Shown: positions 17,245 to 27,082 of the stretch, piece by piece | Numbering within the stretch: position 1 is the first letter of the stretch | Layout of the letters: each line of letters starts with the position of its first letter | From: Aquipuribacter sp051216895 | GTDB taxonomy: Bacteria > Actinomycetota > Actinomycetes > Actinomycetales > JBBAYJ01 | Direction: 5' to 3' | Assembly: GCF_051216895.1 (NCBI RefSeq) | Contig: NZ_JBPKAO010000002.1 | Coordinates: 248,001-312,000 of the forward strand | Length of the DNA stretch: 64,000 nucleotides | The notes under the pieces: model-generated | Databases searched by the model: none | What the model was told of the DNA's origin: nothing | The model's input: the letters and a program-made list of their open reading frames with translations, nothing else | Position numbers and translations under genes: made by a program

Positions 17245-18294
17245 GTGAGCCTCGCACCCTCTCCGGAGCCGGAGACCACCACCACGACGGGGCAGCGGCC
17301 CCGTGTCCTGTCGGGCATGCAGCCCACCTCGGACTCGCTGCACCTGGGCAACTACCTGGGCGCGCTGGTGCAGTGGGTGGCGCTGCAGGACACGCACGAG
17401 GCGTTCTACTGCGTCGTGGACCTGCACGCGATCACCGTGGAGACCGACCCGGCCGTGCTGCGGGAGCGGACCCGCCGGACGGCGGCGCAGTACCTGGCGG
17501 CCGGGGTCGACCCCACCCGCAGCACGCTGTTCGTGCAGAGCCACGTGCCCGAGCACGCGCAGCTGGCCTGGGTGCTGGGCTGCATGACCGGCTTCGGCGA
17601 GGCCAGCCGGATGACGCAGTTCAAGGACAAGTCGGCCCGGGGCAGCAACGTCAGCGTGGGCCTGTTCACCTACCCCGTGCTGCAGGCGGCCGACATCCTG
17701 CTGTACGGCGCCGACCGCGTCCCGGTGGGCGAGGACCAGCGCCAGCACCTGGAGCTGACCCGGGACCTGGCCCAGCGCTTCAACGCCCGCCACGGCGACA
17801 CCCTCGTCGTGCCGGAGCCCCACATCGTGTCCGGCACGGCCAAGATCATGGACCTGCAGGACCCCACGTCGAAGATGAGCAAGTCGGCGGCCTCGCCGAC
17901 CGGGCTGATCGACCTGCTCGACGAGGAGAAGGTGGTCGTGAAGCGGATCCGCTCCGCCGTCACCGACACCGAGCGGGAGATCCGCTTCGACCGCGAGGCC
18001 AAGCCGGGGGTGTCGAACCTGCTGGCCGTCCTGGCCGCCTTCACCGGCACCACCCCGGAGGCGGCCGCCGCCGGGTACGAGGGCAAGGGCTACGGCGACC
18101 TGAAGGCCGACGTGGCCGAGGCGGTGCTCGACGGGCTGCGCCCGTTCCGCACCCGGGCCCACGAGCTGCTGGACGACCCCGCCGAGCTGGACCGCGTCCT
18201 GGCCGACGGGGCCACCCGGGCCCGGGCCGTCGCCTCGGGCACGCTCGCCCGCGTCTACGACCGGGTCGGGTTCCTGCCGGCCCGGCCGGTCTGA
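17245..18294 (+). CDS. trpS: tryptophanyl-tRNA synthetase
   Basis: This class I synthetase charges tRNA-Trp. The 349-residue protein has the HIGH-equivalent HLGN at residues 33-36 and KMSKS at 210-214, with ADILLYGADRVPVGEDQ between them as in bacterial TrpRS. The first 15 residues are a Pro/Thr-rich extension. The GTG start is supported by the -10 box 6 bases upstream. The following 2H-phosphoesterase gene begins 7 bases after the stop, so they are probably co-transcribed. Confidence 0.97.
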   Translation: MSLAPSPEPETTTTTGQRPRVLSGMQPTSDSLHLGNYLGALVQWVALQDTHEAFYCVVDLHAITVETDPAVLRERTRRTAAQYLAAGVDPTRSTLFVQSHVPEHAQLAWVLGCMTGFGEASRMTQFKDKSARGSNVSVGLFTYPVLQAADILLYGADRVPVGEDQRQHLELTRDLAQRFNARHGDTLVVPEPHIVSGTAKIMDLQDPTSKMSKSAASPTGLIDLLDEEKVVVKRIRSAVTDTEREIRFDREAKPGVSNLLAVLAAFTGTTPEAAAAGYEGKGYGDLKADVAEAVLDGLRPFRTRAHELLDDPAELDRVLADGATRARAVASGTLARVYDRVGFLPARPV

Positions 18295-18301
18295 GGTCCC
18301 C

Positions 18302-18898
18302 GTGACCGCCTCCTGGGACGACGCGGTCCTCGACGCGGACGGCCTCGAGCACGCCGAGAGCGTGACGCTGGGCGTGGCCGTCGCCGTCCCCGAGCCGTTC
18401 GCGACCGCGCTCCGGGACAGCCGCGCCGCCACCGGTGACCCCGTGGCCCTGGCCGTGCCGCCCCACGTCACGATCGTCCCGCCCGTGGTCGTCGACCCCG
18501 CCGCCGTGCCCGACATCGTCGAGCACGTCCGGCGCGTCGTCGCAGAGGTGCCGCGGTTCGCGGTGGTGCTGTCCGGCACCGACACGTTCCGGCCCGTCTC
18601 CGACGTCGTCTTCGTCCGGGTCGTGGACGGCGCGCAGGCCTGCGACCGGCTGCAGCAGCGCGTGCGCACCGGCCCGCTCGGACGACGGCTGGGCTTCCCG
18701 TACCACCCGCACGTCACGGTGGCCCACGACGTCCCGGCCGACGCGATGGACCGGGTGCAGGGCGACCTGTCCGGCTTCCACGCCGCGTTCGACGTCGACG
18801 AGGTCGCCGTGTTCCGCTGCGACTCCGACGGGGTGTGGCGCTCGCTGGCCCCGGCCCCGCTGGCCGGCGCGCCCGCGCCGGTGGAGCAGCTGCGGTGA
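18302..18898 (+). CDS. 2'-5' RNA ligase / 2H phosphoesterase family protein
   Basis: A 198-residue member of the 2H superfamily. It has two HxT motifs, PPHVTIVPP near residue 55 and YHPHVTVAH near 138, which form the paired catalytic histidines. Such proteins hydrolyse or ligate 2',5'- or cyclic phosphodiesters; the substrate here is unknown. It lies between trpS and a YihY-like gene, overlapping the latter by GTGA. That trpS neighbourhood is often seen in actinobacteria (general knowledge). Confidence 0.85.
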   Translation: MTASWDDAVLDADGLEHAESVTLGVAVAVPEPFATALRDSRAATGDPVALAVPPHVTIVPPVVVDPAAVPDIVEHVRRVVAEVPRFAVVLSGTDTFRPVSDVVFVRVVDGAQACDRLQQRVRTGPLGRRLGFPYHPHVTVAHDVPADAMDRVQGDLSGFHAAFDVDEVAVFRCDSDGVWRSLAPAPLAGAPAPVEQLR

Positions 18899-20031
18899 GC
18901 GGGTCGACGGTCGCCGCCGAGCAGGCGGACCCGACGTCCCGGGGTCTCGGGGCCAGGCTGAAGGGCCTCCTCGGGTGGGTGATGCGGAGCCGGCCGTACC
19001 GCGCGAACGAGCGGCTCGGGCAGGCCCGCGGCGGCATCCTGGCCGCAGGCATCGCGTTCTACGGCGTCTTCTCGCTCTTCCCGCTGCTGACCCTCGGCTT
19101 CACGGCCATGGGCCTGTGGCTGGGCAACAACGTGGCCGTGCAGCAGCAGCTCATCGAGTTCGTCGAGACGTCGCTGCCCGGTCTGGTCGGCGAGGGCGAC
19201 AGCGCCATCGTCGCCCCGGACACGCTGCTGGCGGGCGCCACCGACACCACGGTGCTCGGCATCTCGGCGGTCGTCGGCGTCCTCACCCTGCTCTACACCG
19301 GTCTGGGCTGGATCGCCGCGCTGCGCGAGGGGATCCGCGGGGTGTTCCGGCTGCCCACCATGCGCCTGGACCCGGTGCGGGCCAAGCTGTTCGACCTGGC
19401 GGTCATGCTCAGCCTGGGCTCGCTCATCGTCGCGTCGGCGCTGGCCAACGTGGCCGCCCAGTCCTTCACCGAGCAGCTCCTGGACCTGCTGGGCCTGGAC
19501 CGGACGCCGGTGGGCAACGTCGTGGTCAGCGCCGTGGTGCTCACCGGGGCCGTGCTGCTCAACACCGCCCTGTTCACCATGCTGTACCGGGTGCTGGCCC
19601 ACACCGACGCCCGGCTGCGCTCCGTCGTCCCGGGCGCGTTGCTGGCCGCTCTGGGCGTGGCTGCGCTGCAGCTGGCCGTCGGCGCGGTGCTCGGCAACGT
19701 CGGGGCCAACGCCGGGTTCCTGGCCAGCGCCGCCATCCCGATCCTCACGCTGTTCGTGTGGCTCAACCTCAACGCCCGCGTGATGCTGTTCGGTGCGGCC
19801 TGGGTGGCCGTCGGTCGTCACCCGGACCCCCCGGTGCTCGACGACGAGGTGCCGCCGCGCGTCCCGCTGCCCCGACCGAGCCCGCCCGTGCTGCCGCGGC
19901 GCTGGTCCGACCGGGCGCTGCTCGGCGCCGGTGTGGTGCTGGGCGCGACCGCCCTGGGCATCGTCCGGGTGGCCAACGGCGCGGCCAAGGCCGCCGGGGA
20001 CGGCGTCCGCACCCTCGTCCGCGGCGACTGA
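18895..20031 (+). CDS. YihY/BrkB-family membrane protein
   Basis: A 378-residue integral membrane protein with about six helices. It shows the family pattern GGILAAGIAFYGVFSLFPLL near residue 42, a long loop, then FLASAAIPILTLFVWLNLNARVMLFGAA. The C-terminal tail is Pro-rich and ends with one more hydrophobic segment (residues about 340-360). The biochemical role of the family is unsettled. The GTG start overlaps the upstream stop (GTGA). Confidence 0.88.
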   Translation: MSGSTVAAEQADPTSRGLGARLKGLLGWVMRSRPYRANERLGQARGGILAAGIAFYGVFSLFPLLTLGFTAMGLWLGNNVAVQQQLIEFVETSLPGLVGEGDSAIVAPDTLLAGATDTTVLGISAVVGVLTLLYTGLGWIAALREGIRGVFRLPTMRLDPVRAKLFDLAVMLSLGSLIVASALANVAAQSFTEQLLDLLGLDRTPVGNVVVSAVVLTGAVLLNTALFTMLYRVLAHTDARLRSVVPGALLAALGVAALQLAVGAVLGNVGANAGFLASAAIPILTLFVWLNLNARVMLFGAAWVAVGRHPDPPVLDDEVPPRVPLPRPSPPVLPRRWSDRALLGAGVVLGATALGIVRVANGAAKAAGDGVRTLVRGD

Positions 20032-20147
20032 CCGACAGACCGGCAGACCGTCCGCGGCGCCCGTCCGCGGCGCTCCGCTCGCGGTTCACCGCACGCGCCG
20101 CTCCGCCCCCAGGGCTCCGTCCGCGGCGCCGCCCGGACCTCGCGGGC

Positions 20148-20170
20148 GCTGGCCGGCCGTACCGGCCAGC
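20148..20170. terminator. hairpin between convergent genes
   Basis: GCTGGCCGG-CCGTA-CCGGCCAGC gives a perfect 9-bp stem with a 5-base loop, 117 bases after the YihY-like stop. No T-run follows, as is usual in this GC range. Confidence 0.5.
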
Positions 20171-20290
20171 GACACGACACGCGGCCTCGACGGCCACAAC
20201 CCCCGCCGAGCGCCTCGAGCGTCGCTCGTCGGTACCGCCGACGTCGCCGGTCCCGGCGGTGTCTTGTGCGCCGGTGGCGGCCCGAGGGCA

Positions 20291-20400
20291 TCGCGCCGCT
20301 GCGCCGCGCTGCGCCGCGCTGCCCCGCGCTGCCCCGCGCCGCGCTGCCCCGCGCTGCCCCGCGCTGCCCCGCGCTGCCCCGCCTCGCCCCGCGCCGCGCC
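20291..20400. repeat. 10-bp tandem repeat array
   Basis: About eleven successive 10-base units related to GCGCTGCCCC. Four are exact (20341-20380); flanking units vary (GCGCCGCGCT, GCCTCGCCCC). There are no spacers, so this is a simple tandem repeat. Confidence 0.85.
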
Positions 20401-20428
20401 CCCCGAGCTGGGCCCCTCGAGCTGGGCG

Positions 20429-21850
20429 CTAGACGTCCTCGCCACGGCGCCGCGCGCCGGTGAGCCGGGCCAGGGCGACCGAGGGCCCCACGAACCGGCT
20501 GGGGCGCGAGCGGCCCCGCGGGTGCGTCGGCTCGACCGGCTGCCCGTCGGCGCCGGTCTCGACGGCGACGGGGACCCGGGCCGGCTCGCGGTCCCACAGC
20601 CGTCGCAGCCGCCGGAGCCGGCGGGCCGCGAGGTCGCCCAGCACCACGCCGGACGCCAGTGCGGTGACGATGCCGATGGCGCCCAGCACGGTCGCGATGC
20701 CCACCGCGGTGTCACCCTGCACGATCCGGAACATCCCCCGGTACAGCGCGAGCCCCGGCAGCAGCGGCATGAAGCCCGCCACCGCCGGCACCAGGGCCGG
20801 GACGTCGTAGCGACCGGCCACCACGACGGCCACCGTGCCCGCGACCACGGCGGCCGCGGCCGTGGCGTACAGCGGCTGCACCCCCAGGGCCGCTCCGCCG
20901 GCGAACACCAGGCCCGACGTGGTGCCGATGGCGGCGGCGGGCACCAGCAGGCGGGGCGGTGCGTACACGCTGAGCAGGAAGAAGGCGCTGGCCAGGGCCC
21001 CGCCCGTCAGGCGCATCCACAGCGGGGCGACGCCCGGCTCCGCGGATATCTCGCGCAGCGGCACCCCGAGCGGGACGGCCACCGCCAGCACCAGCCCCAC
21101 GCCGCTCGCGATGCCGGCGAGCAGCACGAACACCTCGACGACCCGACCGGCCGCGGTCACCACGTACCCGGCCAGCGCGTCCTGCACCGCCGACAGCATG
21201 GCCACCGAGGGCAGCAGCGCCACGATGCCTCCCGCCACCACCAGGGACGGCCGGACCGGCAGGCCGACCGCGTAGGCGCCCGTCGCGACCGCGGTCACCA
21301 GCGCCGCGCCGGCCGCGTTGCCGAAGAACACGGGCAGACCCCGGCTGCTCGTCCACCGGCCGACCACGAGCACCACGTAGGTGACCGCCCCGGCCAGCAG
21401 GATCCCCAGCGGGCCGCCGCCCAGCAGCAGCACCACGGCGCCGGCCAGCGCGGCGGACCCGGCCTCGGCGGTGCGCCGACCGTACGGGTAGTCCAGGTCG
21501 CGGATCCGGGCCATCCCGGCCATGGCCGCCGACACCGACACCCCGCCGTTGACGAGCTGTCCCAGCAACCGGTGCACCCGGATGAGCCGGGTGTAGTCGA
21601 GGTCCCGCTGCAGCACCATCCGGCGCCGGGTCCAGGGCTGGGTGTCCCGGTCGGCCGCCCACGTCACCGACAGGGACGTGAAGTTCACGTCGACGTCGAT
21701 GTCCCGCAGCCCGGCGGCCAGCGCCACGGCCTGCATGGTCGCCGCCGCGTCCGCGGACCCCGCGCCCGCCGCCAGGACCTCCTCGCCCGCGTCCAGCGCC
21801 AGGTACAGGATCCGGCCGATGTCGTCCCCGGGCGGGGTGGCAGCAGTCAT
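20429..21850 (-). CDS. ThrE-family threonine/serine exporter
   Basis: A 473-residue protein joining the two domains of ThrE-type exporters. The N-terminal part (residues 1 to about 270) has the soluble segment DVDVNFTSLSVTW followed by five helices. The second, shorter membrane domain follows, then a basic cytoplasmic tail after about residue 415. In Corynebacterium, ThrE exports threonine and serine; the role here is by family. The ATG at 21850 is preceded at 7 bases by CACGCT, which abuts the stop of the carboxypeptidase gene upstream. Confidence 0.85.
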   Translation of the reverse strand: MTAATPPGDDIGRILYLALDAGEEVLAAGAGSADAAATMQAVALAAGLRDIDVDVNFTSLSVTWAADRDTQPWTRRRMVLQRDLDYTRLIRVHRLLGQLVNGGVSVSAAMAGMARIRDLDYPYGRRTAEAGSAALAGAVVLLLGGGPLGILLAGAVTYVVLVVGRWTSSRGLPVFFGNAAGAALVTAVATGAYAVGLPVRPSLVVAGGIVALLPSVAMLSAVQDALAGYVVTAAGRVVEVFVLLAGIASGVGLVLAVAVPLGVPLREISAEPGVAPLWMRLTGGALASAFFLLSVYAPPRLLVPAAAIGTTSGLVFAGGAALGVQPLYATAAAAVVAGTVAVVVAGRYDVPALVPAVAGFMPLLPGLALYRGMFRIVQGDTAVGIATVLGAIGIVTALASGVVLGDLAARRLRRLRRLWDREPARVPVAVETGADGQPVEPTHPRGRSRPSRFVGPSVALARLTGARRRGEDV

Positions 21851-21857
21851 CGGCCCC

Positions 21858-21863
21858 AGCGTG
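21858..21863 (-). promoter_or_regulatory. -10 element of ThrE-like gene
   Basis: CACGCT ends 7 bases before the ATG and sits directly after the stop of the D,D-carboxypeptidase gene, suggesting a separate leaderless transcript. Confidence 0.35.
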
Positions 21864-23288
21864 TCAGACCGAGGGGGGTGGTCCGTCCTGCCCGACCCGG
21901 CCGGCGCGTCCTCTCGCCGCCAGCACGGCCGCCGTGGCGGCCAGCGCGAGCACCGCGCCCAGCACCCCGAGCTGCAGCAGCAGGCCCGAGGAGGCCCCGG
22001 CGGTCGTCGCGGCCTGCTCCGGTGCGGACCGTCGACCCGTGATGGCGGCGAGGGGGTCCGTGGTCGGGGCCGTGCCCGTCCCGTCCTCGTCGCCGCCGGC
22101 GCCCGGCTCGACCGCGCCCGGCTCGACCGGGTCCGCCGAGGGAGCCGGGTCGGCCGAGGGAGCCGGGGACGACGACGGGGCCGGGGAGGCCTGCGCGTCG
22201 CCCGCGTCCTGGCGGGAGCGCGAGACCTGCGGCAGCTCGCCGGGCACGGCCAGCGTCCCCACCGACCCGCCCACGCCCCCGGTGGCGAACGCCCAGTCCA
22301 GCAGGGTGGCGGACTGGCGCCAGGCGCCGCTCTGGGCCCGCATCACGGTGGCCACGTACCGGCGCCCGTCCCGCTCGGCGGTGCCGACGTAGGCGCCGCC
22401 CGCGGCCCGGGTGAACCCGCTCTTGAGCCCGGTGGCCCCGTCGTAGTTGCGCAGCAGCCGGGACGAGGTCTGGATCTCGTAGGTCTCCCGCGCGGGGTCG
22501 CCCACCGTGCCGGAGGCGGGGAAGTCGTAGCGCAGGGTCGCCGCGGGGCCGGCGACGCGGGGCTCGGCCAGGGCGGCGCGGGCCAGGACGGCCAGGTCGT
22601 GCGCCGTGCTCACCTGGCCGTCGGCGTCGAGGCCGTTGGTGGTCCGCGGCACGGTGCTCCAGGCGCCCACCGCCCGTGCGACCTGCGTCATCCGGTCCAG
22701 GGCGACCTGCGGGCCGACGAGCTCGCCCAGCGCGACCGCGGCGTCGTTGCCGCTGCTCAGCATCAGCCCGTGGGCCAGGTCCTCCACGGTGTACTCCGAG
22801 CCCTGGACCAGACCGACCCGGCTCCCCACCGCCTGCGCGGACGCCGGCCCGGCGGTGTGCACCGTGGCCGGGTCGAGACCGGGCAGCAGGGCGAGCGCCG
22901 TCAGGACCTTGATGGTCGACGCCGGGGCGAACGGCACGTGGGCGTTGCAGGCGGCCAGCACCTCACCGGTGTCCAGGTCCGCGACGAGCCAGGACGTCAC
23001 CGGGACCGGCGGGGGAGCGGGGACGCCGGCCGGGACGAGCAGCCCGGGCCCGGACAGCTCGTCCCCGGCCACCGCGTCGCTGGGGGCCGGCAGCGGGGCG
23101 CGCGGCGCGTCGGGCTCGTCGGCCGCGTCCCCCAGCGGCAGCTGGGCGGCGGGGCACGGCTCCACGACGGGCGGGACCACGGCGGCCGCCGACGCGGTAC
23201 CCGGCAGCACGGAGCCGCCGACGCACACGGCGACGGCGGCCAGGCACGCACCCACCCGGCGGGCGGTGGTGCGGTCGGGCGACCTCAC
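21864..23288 (-). CDS. D-alanyl-D-alanine carboxypeptidase (peptidase S11, DacA-like)
   Basis: A 474-residue penicillin-binding protein that trims D-Ala from peptidoglycan peptides. It has an export signal (ending near ASA, residues 32-36). The active-site Ser124-xx-Lys127 is in ASTIK, SGN is at 179-181, and KSG at 289-291 takes the place of KTG. A Pro/Ser/Glu-rich linker (about 360-415) leads to one C-terminal transmembrane helix (about 434-460) that anchors it outside the membrane. The GTG start lies 10 bases after the sdhB stop, so read-through from the sdh operon is likely. Confidence 0.92.
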   Translation of the reverse strand: MRSPDRTTARRVGACLAAVAVCVGGSVLPGTASAAAVVPPVVEPCPAAQLPLGDAADEPDAPRAPLPAPSDAVAGDELSGPGLLVPAGVPAPPPVPVTSWLVADLDTGEVLAACNAHVPFAPASTIKVLTALALLPGLDPATVHTAGPASAQAVGSRVGLVQGSEYTVEDLAHGLMLSSGNDAAVALGELVGPQVALDRMTQVARAVGAWSTVPRTTNGLDADGQVSTAHDLAVLARAALAEPRVAGPAATLRYDFPASGTVGDPARETYEIQTSSRLLRNYDGATGLKSGFTRAAGGAYVGTAERDGRRYVATVMRAQSGAWRQSATLLDWAFATGGVGGSVGTLAVPGELPQVSRSRQDAGDAQASPAPSSSPAPSADPAPSADPVEPGAVEPGAGGDEDGTGTAPTTDPLAAITGRRSAPEQAATTAGASSGLLLQLGVLGAVLALAATAAVLAARGRAGRVGQDGPPPSV

Positions 23289-23298
23289 GAGGAGCGGC

Positions 23299-24137
23299 TC
23301 ACACGCTGCGCGCGATGAGCGCCCGCTTGACCTCCTGGATCGCCTTCGTGACCTCGATGCCGCGAGGGCACGCCTCGGTGCAGTTGAAGGTGGTCCGGCA
23401 GCGCCAGACGCCCTCCTTGGAGTTGAGGATCTCCAGGCGCAGGTCGGACCCGGCGTCGCGGCTGTCGAAGATGAACCGGTGCGCGCCGACGATGGCCTGC
23501 GGGCCGAAGTACTGCCCGTCGGTCCAGAACACGGGGCACGAGCTGGTGCAGGCCGCGCACATGATGCACTTGGTGGTGTCGTCGAACCGGTCGCGGTCGG
23601 CCTGGGACTGCACCCGCTCGCGCGTCGGCTCGGCCCCGGTGGTGATGAGGAACGGCATGACCTCGCGGTAGGCCGCGAAGAACGGCTCCATGTCGACGAC
23701 GAGGTCCTTCTCCACCGGCAGGCCCTTGATCGGCTCGACCGTGATGGGCTTGGCCGGGTTGAGGTCCTTGAGCAGCGTCTTGCAGGCCAGGCGGTTGCGG
23801 CCGTTGATGCGCATGGCGTCGGAGCCGCAGATGCCGTGGGCGCAGGAGCGACGGAACGTCAGGGACCCGTCGGTGTCCCACTTGATCTTGTGCAGCGCGT
23901 CCAGCAGCCGGTCGGTGCCGTAGGCCGTGACCGTGTACTCCTCCCAGTGCGCCTCCTCGTCGCGCTCCGGGTCGTAGCGGCGGATCTTGAGCGTGACGTC
24001 GAAGCTCGGGATCGCGTCGGCACCGGCGGAGTCGGTGCGCTCGGCCGTGCCGGTGCTCTGCGCGGTGTCGTCGCGCCGTTCGGTGTCGGAGGAGGCCAGG
24101 CCGTTCGTGTCGCCGGCCGAGGTCTCGGTGGTCGTCA

Positions 24138-24138
<1 letters not shown>
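23299..24138 (-). CDS. sdhB: succinate dehydrogenase iron-sulfur subunit
   Basis: SdhB passes electrons from the flavoprotein to quinone through three Fe-S clusters. The 279-residue protein has the [2Fe-2S] ligands Cys99, Cys104 and Cys119 with Asp107 at the fourth position, as in E. coli. C-terminal ferredoxin-type clusters lie in CIMCAACTSSCP and RCRTTFNCTEACPRG. The first 40 residues are an acidic, Thr-rich extension not needed for the fold. The ATG overlaps the sdhA stop by one base. Confidence 0.96.
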
Positions 24139-25955
<1,817 letters not shown>

Positions 25956-26022
25956 GGGTGCTCCTCCTCGTGCCGTGCTCAGCAGCTGCGTGGTCGACAG
26001 CCGTTCCGGGTGCGGCCGGGAC

Positions 26023-26457
26023 TCAGCCGGTGCAGACCGACAGCGTCGACGCGGGGTCGATGCAGGGGTCGAAGGTGGTGATGGTGTACGTGCCGATCAC
26101 GAGGGTCACCAGGACCCCGACGACCAGCGCGCCGGTCAGCCACAGCCGCGTGGAGTCCTTCTCGGAGTAGTCGGCGATGATCGTCCGCATCCCGTTGCCG
26201 CCGTGGATGAGCGCCAGCCACAGCATGGCCAGGTCCCACAGCTGCCAGAACGGGCTGGCCCACTTGCCGGCGACGAACGCGAAGTCGATCTGCTTGATGC
26301 CCTCGCCCAGCACCAGGTTGACGAACAGGTGCCCGGTGACGAGGACGACGAGGACGACGCCCGACAGGCGCATGAACACCCAGCCGTACAGCTCGCCGTT
26401 GCCGCTGCGCGGGGCACGGGAGCGGGGGGCCACCAGGGCCGGGGCGGTGTTGGCCAT
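26023..26457 (-). CDS. sdhD: succinate dehydrogenase hydrophobic membrane anchor subunit
   Basis: A 144-residue, three-helix membrane anchor. It has candidate haem/quinone histidines in TGHLFVNL and LIHGGNGMR and a GGNGMRTIIADY ending typical of actinobacterial SdhD. The ATG overlaps the sdhC stop. It pairs with SdhC to bind quinone in the cytoplasmic membrane. Confidence 0.9.
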   Translation of the reverse strand: MANTAPALVAPRSRAPRSGNGELYGWVFMRLSGVVLVVLVTGHLFVNLVLGEGIKQIDFAFVAGKWASPFWQLWDLAMLWLALIHGGNGMRTIIADYSEKDSTRLWLTGALVVGVLVTLVIGTYTITTFDPCIDPASTLSVCTG

Positions 26458-26867
26458 CAGAAGTCTCCGAACACGAAGCCGAGGTGGCGGATCGTGAAGG
26501 GGACCATGAGGACCACCCACACCCCGATCACGCCGTAGAGCATCTGCTTGTGGAACCGCGGCCCGTTGCGCCAGAAGTCGACGAGGATCACGCGCAGCCC
26601 GTTGAGGGCGTGGAACAGGAACGCCCCGACCAGCCCCAGCTCGGCCAGTCCCACGACCGGGTTCTGGTACGTCGCCATGACCGTGTCGTAGGCCTCGGGG
26701 GAGATCCGTACGAGGCCGGTGTCGAGGACGTGCACCAGCAGGAAGAAGAAGAGCACGACGCCGGTGATGCGGTGCAGCACCCACGACCACATGCCCTCGT
26801 TGCCCCGGTACAGCGTCCCCTGGGGCCTCTTGCGGCCCGTGGGGGCGTTGACGGCGGTGGACGCCAC
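26457..26867 (-). CDS. sdhC: succinate dehydrogenase cytochrome b556 subunit
   Basis: A 136-residue protein with three helices. It has the SdhC signature region SWVLHRITGVVLFFFLLVHV (candidate haem ligand His) and FHALNGLRVILVDF. GTG 26867 follows AGGAAGGA at about 7 bases. It is the first gene of the sdhCDAB operon, a normal actinobacterial order. Confidence 0.92.
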   Translation of the reverse strand: MASTAVNAPTGRKRPQGTLYRGNEGMWSWVLHRITGVVLFFFLLVHVLDTGLVRISPEAYDTVMATYQNPVVGLAELGLVGAFLFHALNGLRVILVDFWRNGPRFHKQMLYGVIGVWVVLMVPFTIRHLGFVFGDF

Positions 26868-26948
26868 TGTGCGGTCCTTCCTGCAGTCCGTGTCACGGTC
26901 ACCGGACAGGCGCCCCGGAGCGGGGGGCCGGGGTGCACCGACCCCGCC

Positions 26949-26954
26949 AGCATA
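26949..26954 (-). promoter_or_regulatory. possible -10 of sdhCDAB
   Basis: TATGCT lies about 80 bases upstream of sdhC in the only AT-containing patch of the gap. No good -35 is visible at 17-18 bases, so this is tentative. Confidence 0.3.
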
Positions 26955-27006
26955 CGTGCGACCTGCGGCGGACGACGGATCGGGCCGACGTCGCGTGGGT
27001 CACAAC

Positions 27007-27021
27007 GTCACGGGGCGTGAC
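27007..27021. promoter_or_regulatory. palindrome upstream of sdhC
   Basis: GTCACG-GGG-CGTGAC is a perfect 15-base inverted repeat about 140 bases from the sdhC start, with a further GTCAC just before it. It could be an operator; no regulator is identified. Confidence 0.3.
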
Positions 27022-27034
27022 CCCCGACGGGGCC

Positions 27035-27082
27035 GGGGGCGTGACCGGGGGCGTGACGGGGGGCGTGACGGGGGGCGTGGCC
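27035..27082. repeat. four 12-bp tandem repeats
   Basis: The units are GGGGGCGTGACC, two copies of GGGGGCGTGACG, and GGGGGCGTGGCC, in exact register. They end at the stop codon of the mannosyltransferase gene and lie just beyond the GTCACG palindrome. Confidence 0.9.

Larger units (their letters stand above)
20032..20428. other. convergent intergenic region rich in short repeats
   Basis: 397 bases without a gene between the convergent YihY-like and ThrE-like genes. It contains three copies of CCGTCCGCGGCGC (near 20049, 20062 and 20118), a strong hairpin at 20148-20170, the decamer array at 20291-20400 and two CGAGCTGGGC copies near 20405-20427. Open frames through it have repeat composition and no recognisable protein features. 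Confidence 0.8.

Noticed and set aside
14689..19821. Very long open frame on the minus strand, opposite the permease, alpha-galactosidase, trpS and YihY-like genes
   Set aside because: Frames stay open by chance at this GC content. The predicted protein is Gly/His/Gln/Arg-rich low complexity, and the plus strand holds well-recognised enzymes.
20291..20400. Possible CRISPR array
   Set aside because: Units are 10 bases with no unique spacers and no cas genes are present; it is a simple tandem repeat.
27000..27021. Crp/GlxR-type operator upstream of sdhC
   Set aside because: The TGTGA-N6-TCACA spacing is not met; only a GTCACG-N3-CGTGAC palindrome is present.
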